This document shows positions 1-8,599 of a stretch of 37,906 nt of DNA, piece after piece. Within the stretch, counting starts at the first letter, position 1. Every line of letters starts with the position of its first letter. The notes below the pieces were generated by a model. That model made no database searches and was not told the DNA's origin. It was given only the letters and a program-made list of their open reading frames with translations. Source of the DNA: Dehalococcoidia bacterium (GTDB lineage Bacteria > Chloroflexota > Dehalococcoidia > Lucifugimonadales > Lucifugimonadaceae). Location of the stretch: assembly GCA_029936155.1 (NCBI GenBank), contig JAPYUK010000004.1, positions 51,185 to 89,090 on the forward strand, read 5' to 3'. The translations under genes were made by a program, and so were the position numbers.

Positions 1-86
1 TGAGCTATCACCCACATCCGTTAGCCAGCCGGGTCATTGGGGTGAACCATTTAGCTTACGAAACGCTAGAACTTAGTTCAATCAGG

Positions 87-3000
87 CTAACCAGCCGCTG
101 CAGCACCCCGACGACGACGACGGTACCTGCGTGAGTTTCTACGTGATTTTCTCGCGCCGTTTGCCGATGTGGCAGGCCTGTCCGGTAACGTGATATCGTC
201 GGTGATTTTGCCGTTGGTTGTTTTTTTGAACTTGCGAGCCCTTGTCGTGCCCGGTGCTTTTGCATTCGGCTTGATGCCGTTCATATCCGACAGATACTGA
301 CCTGTTGCTGACTTTTTAACCGATGCCACGAACTCAGGCGTACCCTCTGCAACGATCTTGCCGCCACGTTCGCCAGCAAGTGGGCCGAGATCGATAATCC
401 AGTCCGCATTCTTGATCAAATCGAGATGGTGCTCAATCAGAATGATCGAGTTACCAGCATCTACAAGTCGGTGCAGAACGATCATCAACTTGGCAGCATC
501 GTCGAACGACAGACCCGTGGTTGGCTCATCGAGAATGTAGACCGTCTTGCCGGTCGAACGCTTCGAAAGCTCGGAAGCCAGCTTGATTCGTTGCGCCTCA
601 CCACCCGAAAGCGTTGTCGCAGGTTGGCCCAGATGAACGTAGCCAAGCCCAACGTCCATCAACGTTCGCATCTTGTTGGCGATAGACGGGATGTTCTCGA
701 ACAGCTCTGCAGCTTCTGAGACGGTCATATCGAGAACTTCGGCGATCGACTTGATCTTGAACTTGATCTCAAGCGCCTCCCGGTTGTACCGAGCACCAAG
801 GCAAACCTCACACGGCACAGTAACGTCGGGAAGGAACTGCATCTCGATCTGAACGTAACCGGCACCGCTACAGGCCTCACAACGACCGCCTTTTACGTTG
901 AAAGAGAAGCGTCCGGGTTTGTAGCCACGTGCCTTCGCCTCGGGCATTGAAGCAAATATATCCCGAATGTTCGTGAAGACACCGGTATACGTAGCCGGGT
1001 TCGAGCGAGGAGTTCGACCGATAGCCGATTGATCAATGTTGATCACCTTGTCGAGATTTTCGAGGCCCGTTACTTCGTCGTGCTCTCCCGGCCTGTCCTT
1101 AGACCGGTAGAAGTGCTGAGATAACTTCTTCGATAGAATCTCGTTCACCAGCGTGCTCTTGCCCGATCCGGAAACACCCGTGATGCAGGTGAGAGTCCCA
1201 AGCGGAATGGCAACCGAAACATCCTGAAGATTATTCGCCCGCCCGCCAAGTACTGCGATCTCTTTCCCGTTGCCTTTGCGTCGCTTTTTGGGCACTGGAA
1301 TCGACATACGCCCACTCAGGTAGGCACCTGTCAGCGACTCTTCACTCTCAAGAACTGCTTCTATCGGCCCCTCGACAACGATGTTCCCGCCGAACTGCCC
1401 GGCTCCGGGTCCGAGATCGACAATATGGTCTGCCGCTCGCATCACAGCTTCATCGTGCTCGACTATCAGCACCGTGTTCCCGACATCACGAAGGTTCTGG
1501 AGAGTTGCGATCAAGCGATCGTTGTCGGCAGGATGAAGCCCCACAGATGGCTCGTCGCAAACGTACAAAACGCCCATGAGACCGGAGCCAATTTGCGTTG
1601 CTAGCCTGATTCGTTGTCCTTCGCCACCGGAGAGTGTAGCTGCGGCGCGATTCAAAGTTAAATAGTCGAGTCCAACCCTCGAAAGGAAGCCCAATCGAGC
1701 CTCCACTTCCTTCAGGATCTGAACAGCAATCGTCTGTTCTCGGTTGTTCAGCGGGTCAACGGCCTCTTCGCCATCGTTGGCATCTGGCCACACGCCAGTT
1801 CGGCAGGCAGCGACCCAGCGCAGAGCGTTTTCAACCGACTGGCTAGTGACTTCCATCACGTTCATGCCGAGAATCGTTACCGCCAGCACTTCGGGCTTCA
1901 ACCGTGCCCCGCCACATGTCGTACACGCTCGCTGTGTCATGTATCTGCCGATGTCATCTCGAACGGAATCAGATTCTGTGTCTACGTGACGACGTTCCAT
2001 GTTCGGAATAACACCATCGAATGCCGTGTTCCAACTGTAAACACGACCTTTTTGCGTCTGGTGCGACACCTCGAGCTTTTTACCAGCCGTGCCGTAAAGA
2101 ATCACGGTCAGGTGCTCAGGATCCATCTCGCGAACCGGTGTGTCCATTGAGAAGCCAAAGTGTTCGGCCAGCGACTCAAGGGTCGAGTGGTACCACGGAG
2201 AGTTCGTTCCTGCTCTTGCCCACGGAGTGATAGCGCCATTGTTCAAGCTCAGCGACTTGTCCTGGATCACCAGCTCGGGATCGACTTCGAGCTTGTAACC
2301 GAGTCCTGTGCACGTTGGGCAGGCGCCGAACGGTGTGTTGAATGAGAAGTTACGTGGTTCCAGTTCAGCAATCGATATGTCACAGTGAACACAAGCGAAA
2401 TGCTCCGAGTAGACAACGTCGTCGTCCATGCCCTTTGCGCCTGCGCCCAGCTTCGAAGCGATCAGGTTGCCGCCTGCCAATCGCAACGCAGCCTCTACCG
2501 ACTCTGTAAGTCGTCCTCGTTCAGTGTCTTCACGAACGATTATCCGATCGACAACAACCTCGATATCGTGCCATTTTGTCTTCGCCAGCTTCAGTTCTTC
2601 CGAGAGTTCGTGCGTCTCACCGTCGATTCGCACTCGAACGAAACCGTCCGTGCGTGCAGTCTCGAAAATCTGAACGTGCTCACCCTTCATGTGGGTGACC
2701 ATCGGGGCAAGCACCTGTAGTCGGGTGCCTTCTTCCATGTTCAGGATCGAGTCGACGATCTGCTGAACCGTCTGACGCTGAACTGGCCGACCACAGTTGT
2801 AGCAGTGAGGACGACCCGCTCTTGAAAACAGCAGCCTTAGATAGTCGTAAATCTCTGTGACCGTGCCCACCGTGGAGCGCGGGTTTCGAGATACACCCTT
2901 CTGGTCGATCGAGATCGAAGGGCTCAACCCCTCGATATGGTCGACATCGGGCTTCTCCATACGCCCAAGGAACTGACGAGCGTATGCGGAGAGAGATTCG

Positions 3001-3167
3001 ACGTAGCGCCGCTGCCCTTCGGCGAAGATCGTATCGAACGCAAGACTGCTCTTACCCGATCCAGACACCCCTGTGATCACCGTCAGAGTGTCTCGGGGCA
3101 GGCTGATGTCGAAGTTCTTTAGATTGTGTTCGCGTGCGCCGCGAATGACGATATCGGAGTCGGGCAT
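87..3167 (-). CDS. uvrA: UvrABC excinuclease subunit A
   Basis: UvrA is the damage-sensing ATPase of nucleotide excision repair and loads UvrB in the cytoplasm. The 1026-residue product has two ABC ATPase halves. The first Walker A, GVSGSGKS, is at residues 33-40 and the second GVSGSGKS is near residue 690. Two signature motifs ([16 protein letters not shown]) and the Walker B strings [10 protein letters not shown] and LDEPTTGLS are present. Zinc modules are visible as CVHC...CPTC and CEAC...CEVC. I start at the ATG giving [10 protein letters not shown] because the 15 upstream codons (start 3212) do not resemble the family. The protein is longer than the usual ~940 residues: the last ~60 residues are a low-complexity tail ending in a run of arginines and alanines. 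It lies 110 bp downstream of recO on the same strand. Confidence 0.97.
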   Translation of the reverse strand: MPDSDIVIRGAREHNLKNFDISLPRDTLTVITGVSGSGKSSLAFDTIFAEGQRRYVESLSAYARQFLGRMEKPDVDHIEGLSPSISIDQKGVSRNPRSTVGTVTEIYDYLRLLFSRAGRPHCYNCGRPVQRQTVQQIVDSILNMEEGTRLQVLAPMVTHMKGEHVQIFETARTDGFVRVRIDGETHELSEELKLAKTKWHDIEVVVDRIIVREDTERGRLTESVEAALRLAGGNLIASKLGAGAKGMDDDVVYSEHFACVHCDISIAELEPRNFSFNTPFGACPTCTGLGYKLEVDPELVIQDKSLSLNNGAITPWARAGTNSPWYHSTLESLAEHFGFSMDTPVREMDPEHLTVILYGTAGKKLEVSHQTQKGRVYSWNTAFDGVIPNMERRHVDTESDSVRDDIGRYMTQRACTTCGGARLKPEVLAVTILGMNVMEVTSQSVENALRWVAACRTGVWPDANDGEEAVDPLNNREQTIAVQILKEVEARLGFLSRVGLDYLTLNRAAATLSGGEGQRIRLATQIGSGLMGVLYVCDEPSVGLHPADNDRLIATLQNLRDVGNTVLIVEHDEAVMRAADHIVDLGPGAGQFGGNIVVEGPIEAVLESEESLTGAYLSGRMSIPVPKKRRKGNGKEIAVLGGRANNLQDVSVAIPLGTLTCITGVSGSGKSTLVNEILSKKLSQHFYRSKDRPGEHDEVTGLENLDKVINIDQSAIGRTPRSNPATYTGVFTNIRDIFASMPEAKARGYKPGRFSFNVKGGRCEACSGAGYVQIEMQFLPDVTVPCEVCLGARYNREALEIKFKIKSIAEVLDMTVSEAAELFENIPSIANKMRTLMDVGLGYVHLGQPATTLSGGEAQRIKLASELSKRSTGKTVYILDEPTTGLSFDDAAKLMIVLHRLVDAGNSIILIEHHLDLIKNADWIIDLGPLAGERGGKIVAEGTPEFVASVKKSATGQYLSDMNGIKPNAKAPGTTRARKFKKTTNGKITDDITLPDRPATSANGARKSRRNSRRYRRRRRGAAAAG

Positions 3168-3277
3168 TTTCCAACGTTCTAAGGCACATCTGCAACTGCG
3201 GCGACAGGCCACTCAACCACAGTTAGAAATCAATACGACGAGTGTAACAATCCGGCGCAAGTTCTCCGTGGTGTTTG

Positions 3278-4108
3278 TCACTCACCCGGTGAAGAAGCTG
3301 AAGAACTCTCGGGCGAACTCGAAGCCTGGGCGTGACTCGGGCGCGTTCGAACCTCGTCCATAAACGCTTCTGAACGCAGTCCTCGATCGAGAACATGGTG
3401 GATTTGTGCACGGAGTATTCGAGAAAGCTGGCGATTTTCGTCTTCGCCTGCTTTCATTCGATCTGCATTTGCGGAATCGGTACGAGCGAGAAATCGCAGT
3501 AGCTTGATCGTGTTCAAGCTTGCTGGCAGCAGTGCAACTTCGCCCACCGGTCGGGTCTCATTGCTTACCAAGCCACCTCGATCGGCAGAGTAGAGATGGT
3601 CCGCCGGCTCCAACTCCACTCCGGTCTCGACACATCGCGATAGTTCGGGAGCGAATCCATTTAGCTGAAGCAACCTCATCTCGAAGAAGTGGATCACCAT
3701 TTCAGGATTGTCGGTTTTCTCAAGCGCTCCTAGTACGTCGATCAATAAGCGGAACAACGGTTGGTTCGCACCGTTCTCTACCGAAAATCGTTCAGCCATT
3801 TCGGAAATATAAGCAGCACGAGAAAATCGTTCAAGATCGTCCCGCAGTCCCCGAAACCCATCTATAGTCGACGCCTGGCTTAGTCCATGCAGGGTTCGGG
3901 TTTCACGAACAGAGACACTCACATATTTGAGCAGATCAAGGTGCCCACCAAGTTTGGAACTCGGCTTTCGAGCTGCCTTGGCAACCCCACGAATCAGACC
4001 GTGAATCGGTGTGACAAGCGTGATAATCCGGTCAGCTTCACCCAAGTTGCTGGTCCGAACGACTACGGCATCGGTCGTATATGTAACAGGGCGGCGCTTC
4101 GAAACCAT
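3278..4108 (-). CDS. recO: DNA repair protein RecO
   Basis: RecO acts with RecR and RecF to load RecA on SSB-coated gaps. The 276-residue product begins with the family opening TDAVVVRTSNLGEADRIITL, an OB-fold around residues 10-85, followed by the helical C-terminal domain. Length fits the family. The zinc-binding segment is degenerate: where many RecO proteins have two CxxC pairs, only one cysteine (in LSRCVETGVEL) is visible. The last ~25 residues are serine-rich and probably disordered. It precedes uvrA on the minus strand and is divergent from the sulfatase gene. The partner recR is 3.4 kb away in this window. Confidence 0.9.
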   Translation of the reverse strand: MVSKRRPVTYTTDAVVVRTSNLGEADRIITLVTPIHGLIRGVAKAARKPSSKLGGHLDLLKYVSVSVRETRTLHGLSQASTIDGFRGLRDDLERFSRAAYISEMAERFSVENGANQPLFRLLIDVLGALEKTDNPEMVIHFFEMRLLQLNGFAPELSRCVETGVELEPADHLYSADRGGLVSNETRPVGEVALLPASLNTIKLLRFLARTDSANADRMKAGEDENRQLSRILRAQIHHVLDRGLRSEAFMDEVRTRPSHAQASSSPESSSASSPGE

Positions 4109-4184
4109 GATGGGCTAATCATATCGGTTGAATATGGTCCCACTCCCTGCCAGCGAGTCCGCCTCCGTCGTACTCGATCCGAGT

Positions 4185-4203
4185 TCCTGAATCAAGTTCA
4201 GGA
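4185..4203. repeat. Dispersed palindromic repeat, type A
   Basis: TCCTGAA-N5-TTCAGGA perfect inverted repeat with spacer TCAAG, followed by TGACG. It sits between the divergent recO and sulfatase genes. Related copies are at 5881, 12910, 20622, 23980 and 33068. Confidence 0.85.
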
Positions 4204-4294
4204 TGACGGTGACACCTACTCCCATCGCCAACCCCCTCGCGATATGATCACAGCAATAGACACTCTCCTTCCGACAACAGAAAGCACCCACAAG

Positions 4295-5761
4295 ATGCCC
4301 GACGAGCGCCCGAACGTTCTACTCATCATGACTGACGAGCACCGTGGCGACGCCCTCGGCATCGACGGACACCCAATCGTCGAAACGCCTTATCTCGACG
4401 CCATTGCAGCTTCCGGCTCCCACTTCACGTCTGGCTACAGCGCAACACCCGTCTGCATTCCCGCCCGCCGTACCGTCATGACCGGCACCAAAGCCTCAAC
4501 CCACGGCGTGTTCATGAACTACCACACTCATCTCGCCCAGCAAACGCTGCCGCAAACTCTCTCCGATGCCGGATACCAGACTCATCTCGTAGGAAAACTC
4601 CACCTCTATCCGAATCGCAAGCTATACGGATTCAACTCAGCCGACTGGGCCGACAACCCGGCTCAACACGATACCTCGGTTGTCGATGACGACTACCAGA
4701 TGTTCCTTCACGAACAAGGACTCTATGGCCCAGATATAGCAAGGGCACACGGCGTCGACGAAAACGGCTGGGTGGCACGACCATTTCATCTCGACGAACG
4801 GTTCCATTTCACGAATTGGTGCGCCGAAAAGGCGATGCGGTTCCTTGAGCGCCGTGATCCCACAACACCGTTCTTCCTGAAGATGAGCATTCATGCCCCA
4901 CACGCGCCATGCGCGCCACCGCAGTACTACTTCGACAAGTACATGGCGATGGATATTCCCGAGCCGGCTGTCGCTGAATGGGCGCGGGTGTTCGACGGTC
5001 CGAAGCGTGGACTTTCCGTCAAATCATGGCGAACCGCTCTTGAACCAAAGGTGCTGAAGCAGTACATGGCGGGCTACTACGGGGCGATCGAGCACGCTGA
5101 CCACCAGATCGGTCGAGTATTAAATCACGTTCCAGAAAACACTATCGTCATCTTCACGTCAGACCACGGCGAGATGCTCGGCGAGCACCAGTGGATTCGC
5201 AAACGCTCGGCATTCGAGGGCTCAGCGCGCATTCCATTCATCGTAAAATTGCCGAAATCGTTCGAAGCCGAGCAGGGCAAGCCGATCGGCGAGGTAGTCG
5301 AGCTGATGGACGTCATGCCGACGATTCTCGATGCGGTTGGTGTGGATATTCCAGACTCGGTCGACGGCGCGAGCGTGATGCCATTGCTTCGCGATGACGA
5401 CAATGACTGGCGTGATTACATCCATGGCGAGTGCACGCCGATGGAGACGATTAATTCTGGAATGCACTACATCACCGACGGCAAGGAAAAGTACATCTAC
5501 TACCCGGGCCGGGGTGAAGAGCAGTTCTTCGACCTAATTAACGACCCCGTAGAAATGACGAATCTTGTCGACGACCCAGCCTGCGCAGATCGGGTCGAGC
5601 TCGGAAGGTCGCGCCTAATCAGCGAGCTTGATGGCCGTCCAGAAAACTTCGTAGTCAACGGCAAGCTTGCAAAACTCGACGGCCCAACGCCGTCATTCCT
5701 ACCCGAGTACGAACGCCGACCAGCGTCACCAAAACCCACCAACATCGAAGGGCACCTGTGA
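4295..5761 (+). CDS. Sulfatase, Cys-type formylglycine enzyme
   Basis: This is an arylsulfatase-family hydrolase (alkaline phosphatase superfamily) expected to cleave sulfate esters. The 488-residue product opens with RPNVLLIMTDEHRGD, the usual first metal-binding segment. The active-site signature CIPAR begins at Cys54, fitting C-x-P-x-R; the cysteine must be converted to formylglycine by FGE or an anaerobic maturase not present in this window. A second metal segment TSDHGEMLGEH lies in the C-terminal half. I start at the ATG at 4295 because MPDERPNVLL is family-like; the longer frame from 3887 overlaps recO antisense and the type A repeat, and an in-frame ATG at 4244 is a less likely choice. 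No signal peptide is seen, so the substrate would be intracellular or the export route is not Sec. Substrate unknown. Confidence 0.93.
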   Translation: MPDERPNVLLIMTDEHRGDALGIDGHPIVETPYLDAIAASGSHFTSGYSATPVCIPARRTVMTGTKASTHGVFMNYHTHLAQQTLPQTLSDAGYQTHLVGKLHLYPNRKLYGFNSADWADNPAQHDTSVVDDDYQMFLHEQGLYGPDIARAHGVDENGWVARPFHLDERFHFTNWCAEKAMRFLERRDPTTPFFLKMSIHAPHAPCAPPQYYFDKYMAMDIPEPAVAEWARVFDGPKRGLSVKSWRTALEPKVLKQYMAGYYGAIEHADHQIGRVLNHVPENTIVIFTSDHGEMLGEHQWIRKRSAFEGSARIPFIVKLPKSFEAEQGKPIGEVVELMDVMPTILDAVGVDIPDSVDGASVMPLLRDDDNDWRDYIHGECTPMETINSGMHYITDGKEKYIYYPGRGEEQFFDLINDPVEMTNLVDDPACADRVELGRSRLISELDGRPENFVVNGKLAKLDGPTPSFLPEYERRPASPKPTNIEGHL

Positions 5762-5880
5762 AATAAGACGCCATCTGCAAACACTGCCATGCTGAATTTG
5801 ATTAAGCATCTATCTCAAACCTGCAGTTGATGGCCGATCCCGCTGAAACAACCGTGCGCTGCAGAAGGGGGATAGAAGGA

Positions 5881-5899
5881 TCATGAATCAAGTTCAGGA
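5881..5899. repeat. Dispersed palindromic repeat, type A (degenerate)
   Basis: Imperfect TCATGAA-TCAAG-TTCAGGA followed by TGACG, the same orientation as the copy at 4185. It lies in the 282-bp gap between the convergent sulfatase and lipoprotein genes, where no gene is evident. Confidence 0.75.
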
Positions 5900-6043
5900 T
5901 GACGATATACAGCGGGCGTGTGATTCGTCGACGAACGCGCGCTACCCAGGCCCTAGATCCCTCGGCTACGATGACTCCGCTCGGGAAAAGAAGTAGCTTC
6001 TGTCGCGTATGCTTCTGATGCGGGTGCTAAATCTCCACGCCTT

Positions 6044-7159
6044 CTACCCGCACTCCGCCGATTCGCGTACCAGGAGCGGTGTTGCCCCGATGAGGCCCGT
6101 ATCGGCATCTCTGGCCATTCGCACAGGGCTATCGACGTCCACACCTAACACGAGTGTCCTGAACGTCGGATCGCCCGGAAGCGTGAAAACGATCTTCGCA
6201 TTGTAAGGGTGTGATCCCGTCGCTTGAACCGCCCATTCCCCGATCCCGGAAGGATCGCCGTTCAATACCGCGACGCGCTCGCCACACAGGTGCAATGTGC
6301 CAGTAAACGCCTCGGTAACAGCGTAGGCGGAGTAGTTGTACGCCACGGCGTCGATAACCCCTCCCGATAAATAGGCGTTCCAGTATTCGACACCAACTAG
6401 ATTATCGAGACCCGCCGAACCTTCAACAGTTATTTCGCTTGGAAACTCCCGCATGCCATCAATCCACGGAATAGCGTCGATTTGACTTGCGACGAGCTCA
6501 GTTTTTTCAGCTAATTTCCGCTCATCAGCTGTGAAGTTGTACAAAATGGAAGCGTCGGATAGCGTACACCGGTCGCTGTTCATAAATTCGATCGAATTAC
6601 TGCTACCTGAACGACCCGGTTTGCCGTCATTTACTCCGATAGCAAAAGTAACAGTGTCGCCGGTGAACGGAATTTCGTGCGAGAGAGTAACTTCGTACCA
6701 GTACCCGGCTGAAGGATTCACGCTCCACTTAATCGGACCCTCCGGATCACCCGCCAAAAAGCCTGTGCCACCGGGGCATAGGTGCAGTTCGCCCTCAAAT
6801 CGCTGGCGGTTTCGGAAGTAAAAGCGTCCTGATGTTGCGGCAAATTTCGATCCGGTTAGAAATTGCGTCCATAGTGCGACGATCTCATCGGAATCAGCGC
6901 GTGAATAAAACTCGGGATCCAGACCCTCAGGAATCTGGCGTACCCCTTCCGCCGATTGGTTTGGCCAGGGCGTGGGAGTTGGGTCGACCGGGGCGGGTGT
7001 TACTTCAAACGAAATAAACGTCGGCTGCGGAAAGTCAGGTCGACCCGCGGCTGGTCGTTGCTCATTCTCTACGCCACAGGCTGTAAGCAATACGGCGCTC
7101 ACCGCAAGCAGTAGCAGTGCCATTAGTCCATGCTGGCGATTTATTCGAGCGAAGGTCAT
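6044..7159 (-). CDS. Lipoprotein with a duplicated domain, function unknown
   Basis: The 371-residue product starts with a lipoprotein signal peptide: basic n-region, hydrophobic residues 12-25, and lipobox LLTAC with the lipidated cysteine at 28. A proline/threonine-rich linker follows to about residue 70. Two halves of the rest share a pattern: FEGELHLC...FLAGDPEGPIKWSV...YWYEVTL and FTGTLHLC...VLNGDPSGIGEWAV...PYNAKIVF, which indicates an internal duplication of a beta-rich module containing one conserved LHLC cysteine. A second cysteine closes each unit (DRCTL and the C-terminal ECG), so each module may hold one disulfide. I do not recognise a named family. It is downstream of recR on the same strand with a 324-bp gap. 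Confidence 0.8.
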   Translation of the reverse strand: MTFARINRQHGLMALLLLAVSAVLLTACGVENEQRPAAGRPDFPQPTFISFEVTPAPVDPTPTPWPNQSAEGVRQIPEGLDPEFYSRADSDEIVALWTQFLTGSKFAATSGRFYFRNRQRFEGELHLCPGGTGFLAGDPEGPIKWSVNPSAGYWYEVTLSHEIPFTGDTVTFAIGVNDGKPGRSGSSNSIEFMNSDRCTLSDASILYNFTADERKLAEKTELVASQIDAIPWIDGMREFPSEITVEGSAGLDNLVGVEYWNAYLSGGVIDAVAYNYSAYAVTEAFTGTLHLCGERVAVLNGDPSGIGEWAVQATGSHPYNAKIVFTLPGDPTFRTLVLGVDVDSPVRMARDADTGLIGATPLLVRESAECG

Positions 7160-7483
7160 GAATACCGATACGACGATCAGACAGTTCCAGATTTGGTGAC
7201 TACGTAAGACAACACACTAAACGTAGGACTCGGCTTTGTCATTGCTGGGGGAGAGGGTCGGTCGGATTGGCAGCGCTTGCATTTCCGTCCTCCCCTTTTA
7301 GGAGAGGACTTAGCGGGAAGGAAGCGATGTTCAACGGCGGAAACCTCCACCTACACGTATATGTGTATTTCGTTACCGTGTAGGGATGTGCTGGATCTCG
7401 AAGATAACCCCGGCTACCGTGTAATCATCACCAGTACCAATCGACAACACACCTTCGCCGCTACCGTGTAGTGATATCACCAG
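7160..7483. other. Intergenic gap with hairpin and short direct repeats
   Basis: No gene is evident in these 324 bp. A hairpin at 7287-7309 reads GTCCTC-C-CCT-TTT-AGG-A-GAGGAC, without a T tract. The 9-mer TACCGTGTA occurs three times (7374-7382, 7415-7423, 7462-7470), spaced 41 and 47 bp. Confidence 0.6.
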
Positions 7484-8128
7484 CTACTCGGTTCCGGCAT
7501 CCTGCCGGCCAGCGATCTCCGTGCGACTTTCGAGCGCATGTGCCAGGGTCGAATCGTCGGCGTACTCGATATCCGAACCACTCGGTAGCCCGCGAGCCAA
7601 TCGTGTAATCGCCACTCCAAGTGGACTTATCAGCTGCTGGATGTACATCGCAGTTGCTTCGCCTTCGAGGTTCGGGTTAGTGGCGACGATGACTTCTTTG
7701 ACTGTCCCGTCTCGCAGTCGCTCCAGCAGTTCACGCAACTTTAAATCGTTCGGTCCGATTCCGTTCACCGGTGAAATAACGCCGTGTAGAACGTGGTACA
7801 AACCCGAATAGACCCTCGCACGTTCGATGGCAACGACGTCGAGTGGCTCTTCCACGATGCAGATCTGCGTTTGATCGCGCTGCAGGTCACCACAAATGGT
7901 GCACTCGGCCGATTCGGCCAGATTCGCACACGTATCGCAAAGCACCACCCGCTCTTTTACGCTAAGAATCGCACTCGCTAATTCTTCGGCCTCTTCTTGA
8001 GGCATCCGAATCAGGTGGTACGTCAGGCGTTGTGCGCTTTTGGGTCCAATTCCGGGCAGCCTGTGAAATGCCTCGATCAGACGAGCGACCGGCGGGGCGG
8101 CGGACGGAGTGAGTTCAGATGGGGCCAT
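7484..8128 (-). CDS. recR: Recombination mediator protein RecR
   Basis: RecR forms a ring with RecO that helps RecA load at gaps. The 214-residue product has the helix-hairpin-helix LPGIGPKSAQRLTYHLI at residues ~28-44, a C4 zinc module (CDTC...CTIC) around residues 65-80, and a Toprim domain beginning ICIVEEPLDVVAIER. The Walker-like ATNPNLEGEATAMYI segment follows, and the end is the usual RLARGLPSGSDIEYADDSTL. Length is normal. It follows ybaB by 28 bp, so dnaX-ybaB-recR is probably one transcript. Confidence 0.97.
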   Translation of the reverse strand: MAPSELTPSAAPPVARLIEAFHRLPGIGPKSAQRLTYHLIRMPQEEAEELASAILSVKERVVLCDTCANLAESAECTICGDLQRDQTQICIVEEPLDVVAIERARVYSGLYHVLHGVISPVNGIGPNDLKLRELLERLRDGTVKEVIVATNPNLEGEATAMYIQQLISPLGVAITRLARGLPSGSDIEYADDSTLAHALESRTEIAGRQDAGTE

Positions 8129-8156
8129 AAATCGGTCTTTTACTTGCGCGCTGCGA

Positions 8157-8465
8157 CTACATAAGGCCCGGAATGTTCATCCCGCCGGTGATCTCGCCCA
8201 TCTTGTCGGCAGCGAGCTTTTGGGCGGCGTCCATCGCCTCGTTGATAGCGGCGAGAATCAGATCTTGCAGCATTTCAACGTCGTTAGGGTCAACGACCTC
8301 TGGATCGATAGTGATCGACTCGACAGTTGAGCCACCGATAACGGCTACTTTTACAACACCACCACCGGCTGTTGCCTCGGTGCGTGCGACTGCGATCTCT
8401 TCCTGTACAGTCGCAAGCTTGGCCTGCATCTGCTGAGCCTGCTTGAGCATGTTGCGATTCATCAT
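8157..8465 (-). CDS. Nucleoid-associated protein, YbaB/EbfC family
   Basis: The 102-residue product is a small DNA-binding dimer of the YbaB/EbfC family. It opens with MLKQAQQMQAKLATVQEEI, the typical amphipathic N-terminal helix, then a glycine-rich beta region (TAGGGVVKVAVIGG) and the conserved DPEVVDPNDVEMLQDLILAAINEA. Methionine- and glycine-rich residues close the chain (GGMNIPGLM). The start could be either of two adjacent ATG codons; AGGA lies upstream. The gene is between dnaX and recR, its conserved position in many bacteria. Confidence 0.95.
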   Translation of the reverse strand: MMNRNMLKQAQQMQAKLATVQEEIAVARTEATAGGGVVKVAVIGGSTVESITIDPEVVDPNDVEMLQDLILAAINEAMDAAQKLAADKMGEITGGMNIPGLM

Positions 8466-8599
8466 GAAATAAGAGTCCTGAGCCTATGCGTTTTTTCTCG
8501 GTCGACCCGTCATACGCGCCGACAAAAATTGAATCCGACAATCATACGTGCTGATGGCACGACAGGCATCTGGCTTGTCCGCAATATCAACCAGTCGAC

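Noticed and set aside
3887-4294. N-terminal extension of the sulfatase
   Set aside because: It runs antisense through recO and a type A repeat; the family start is at 4295.
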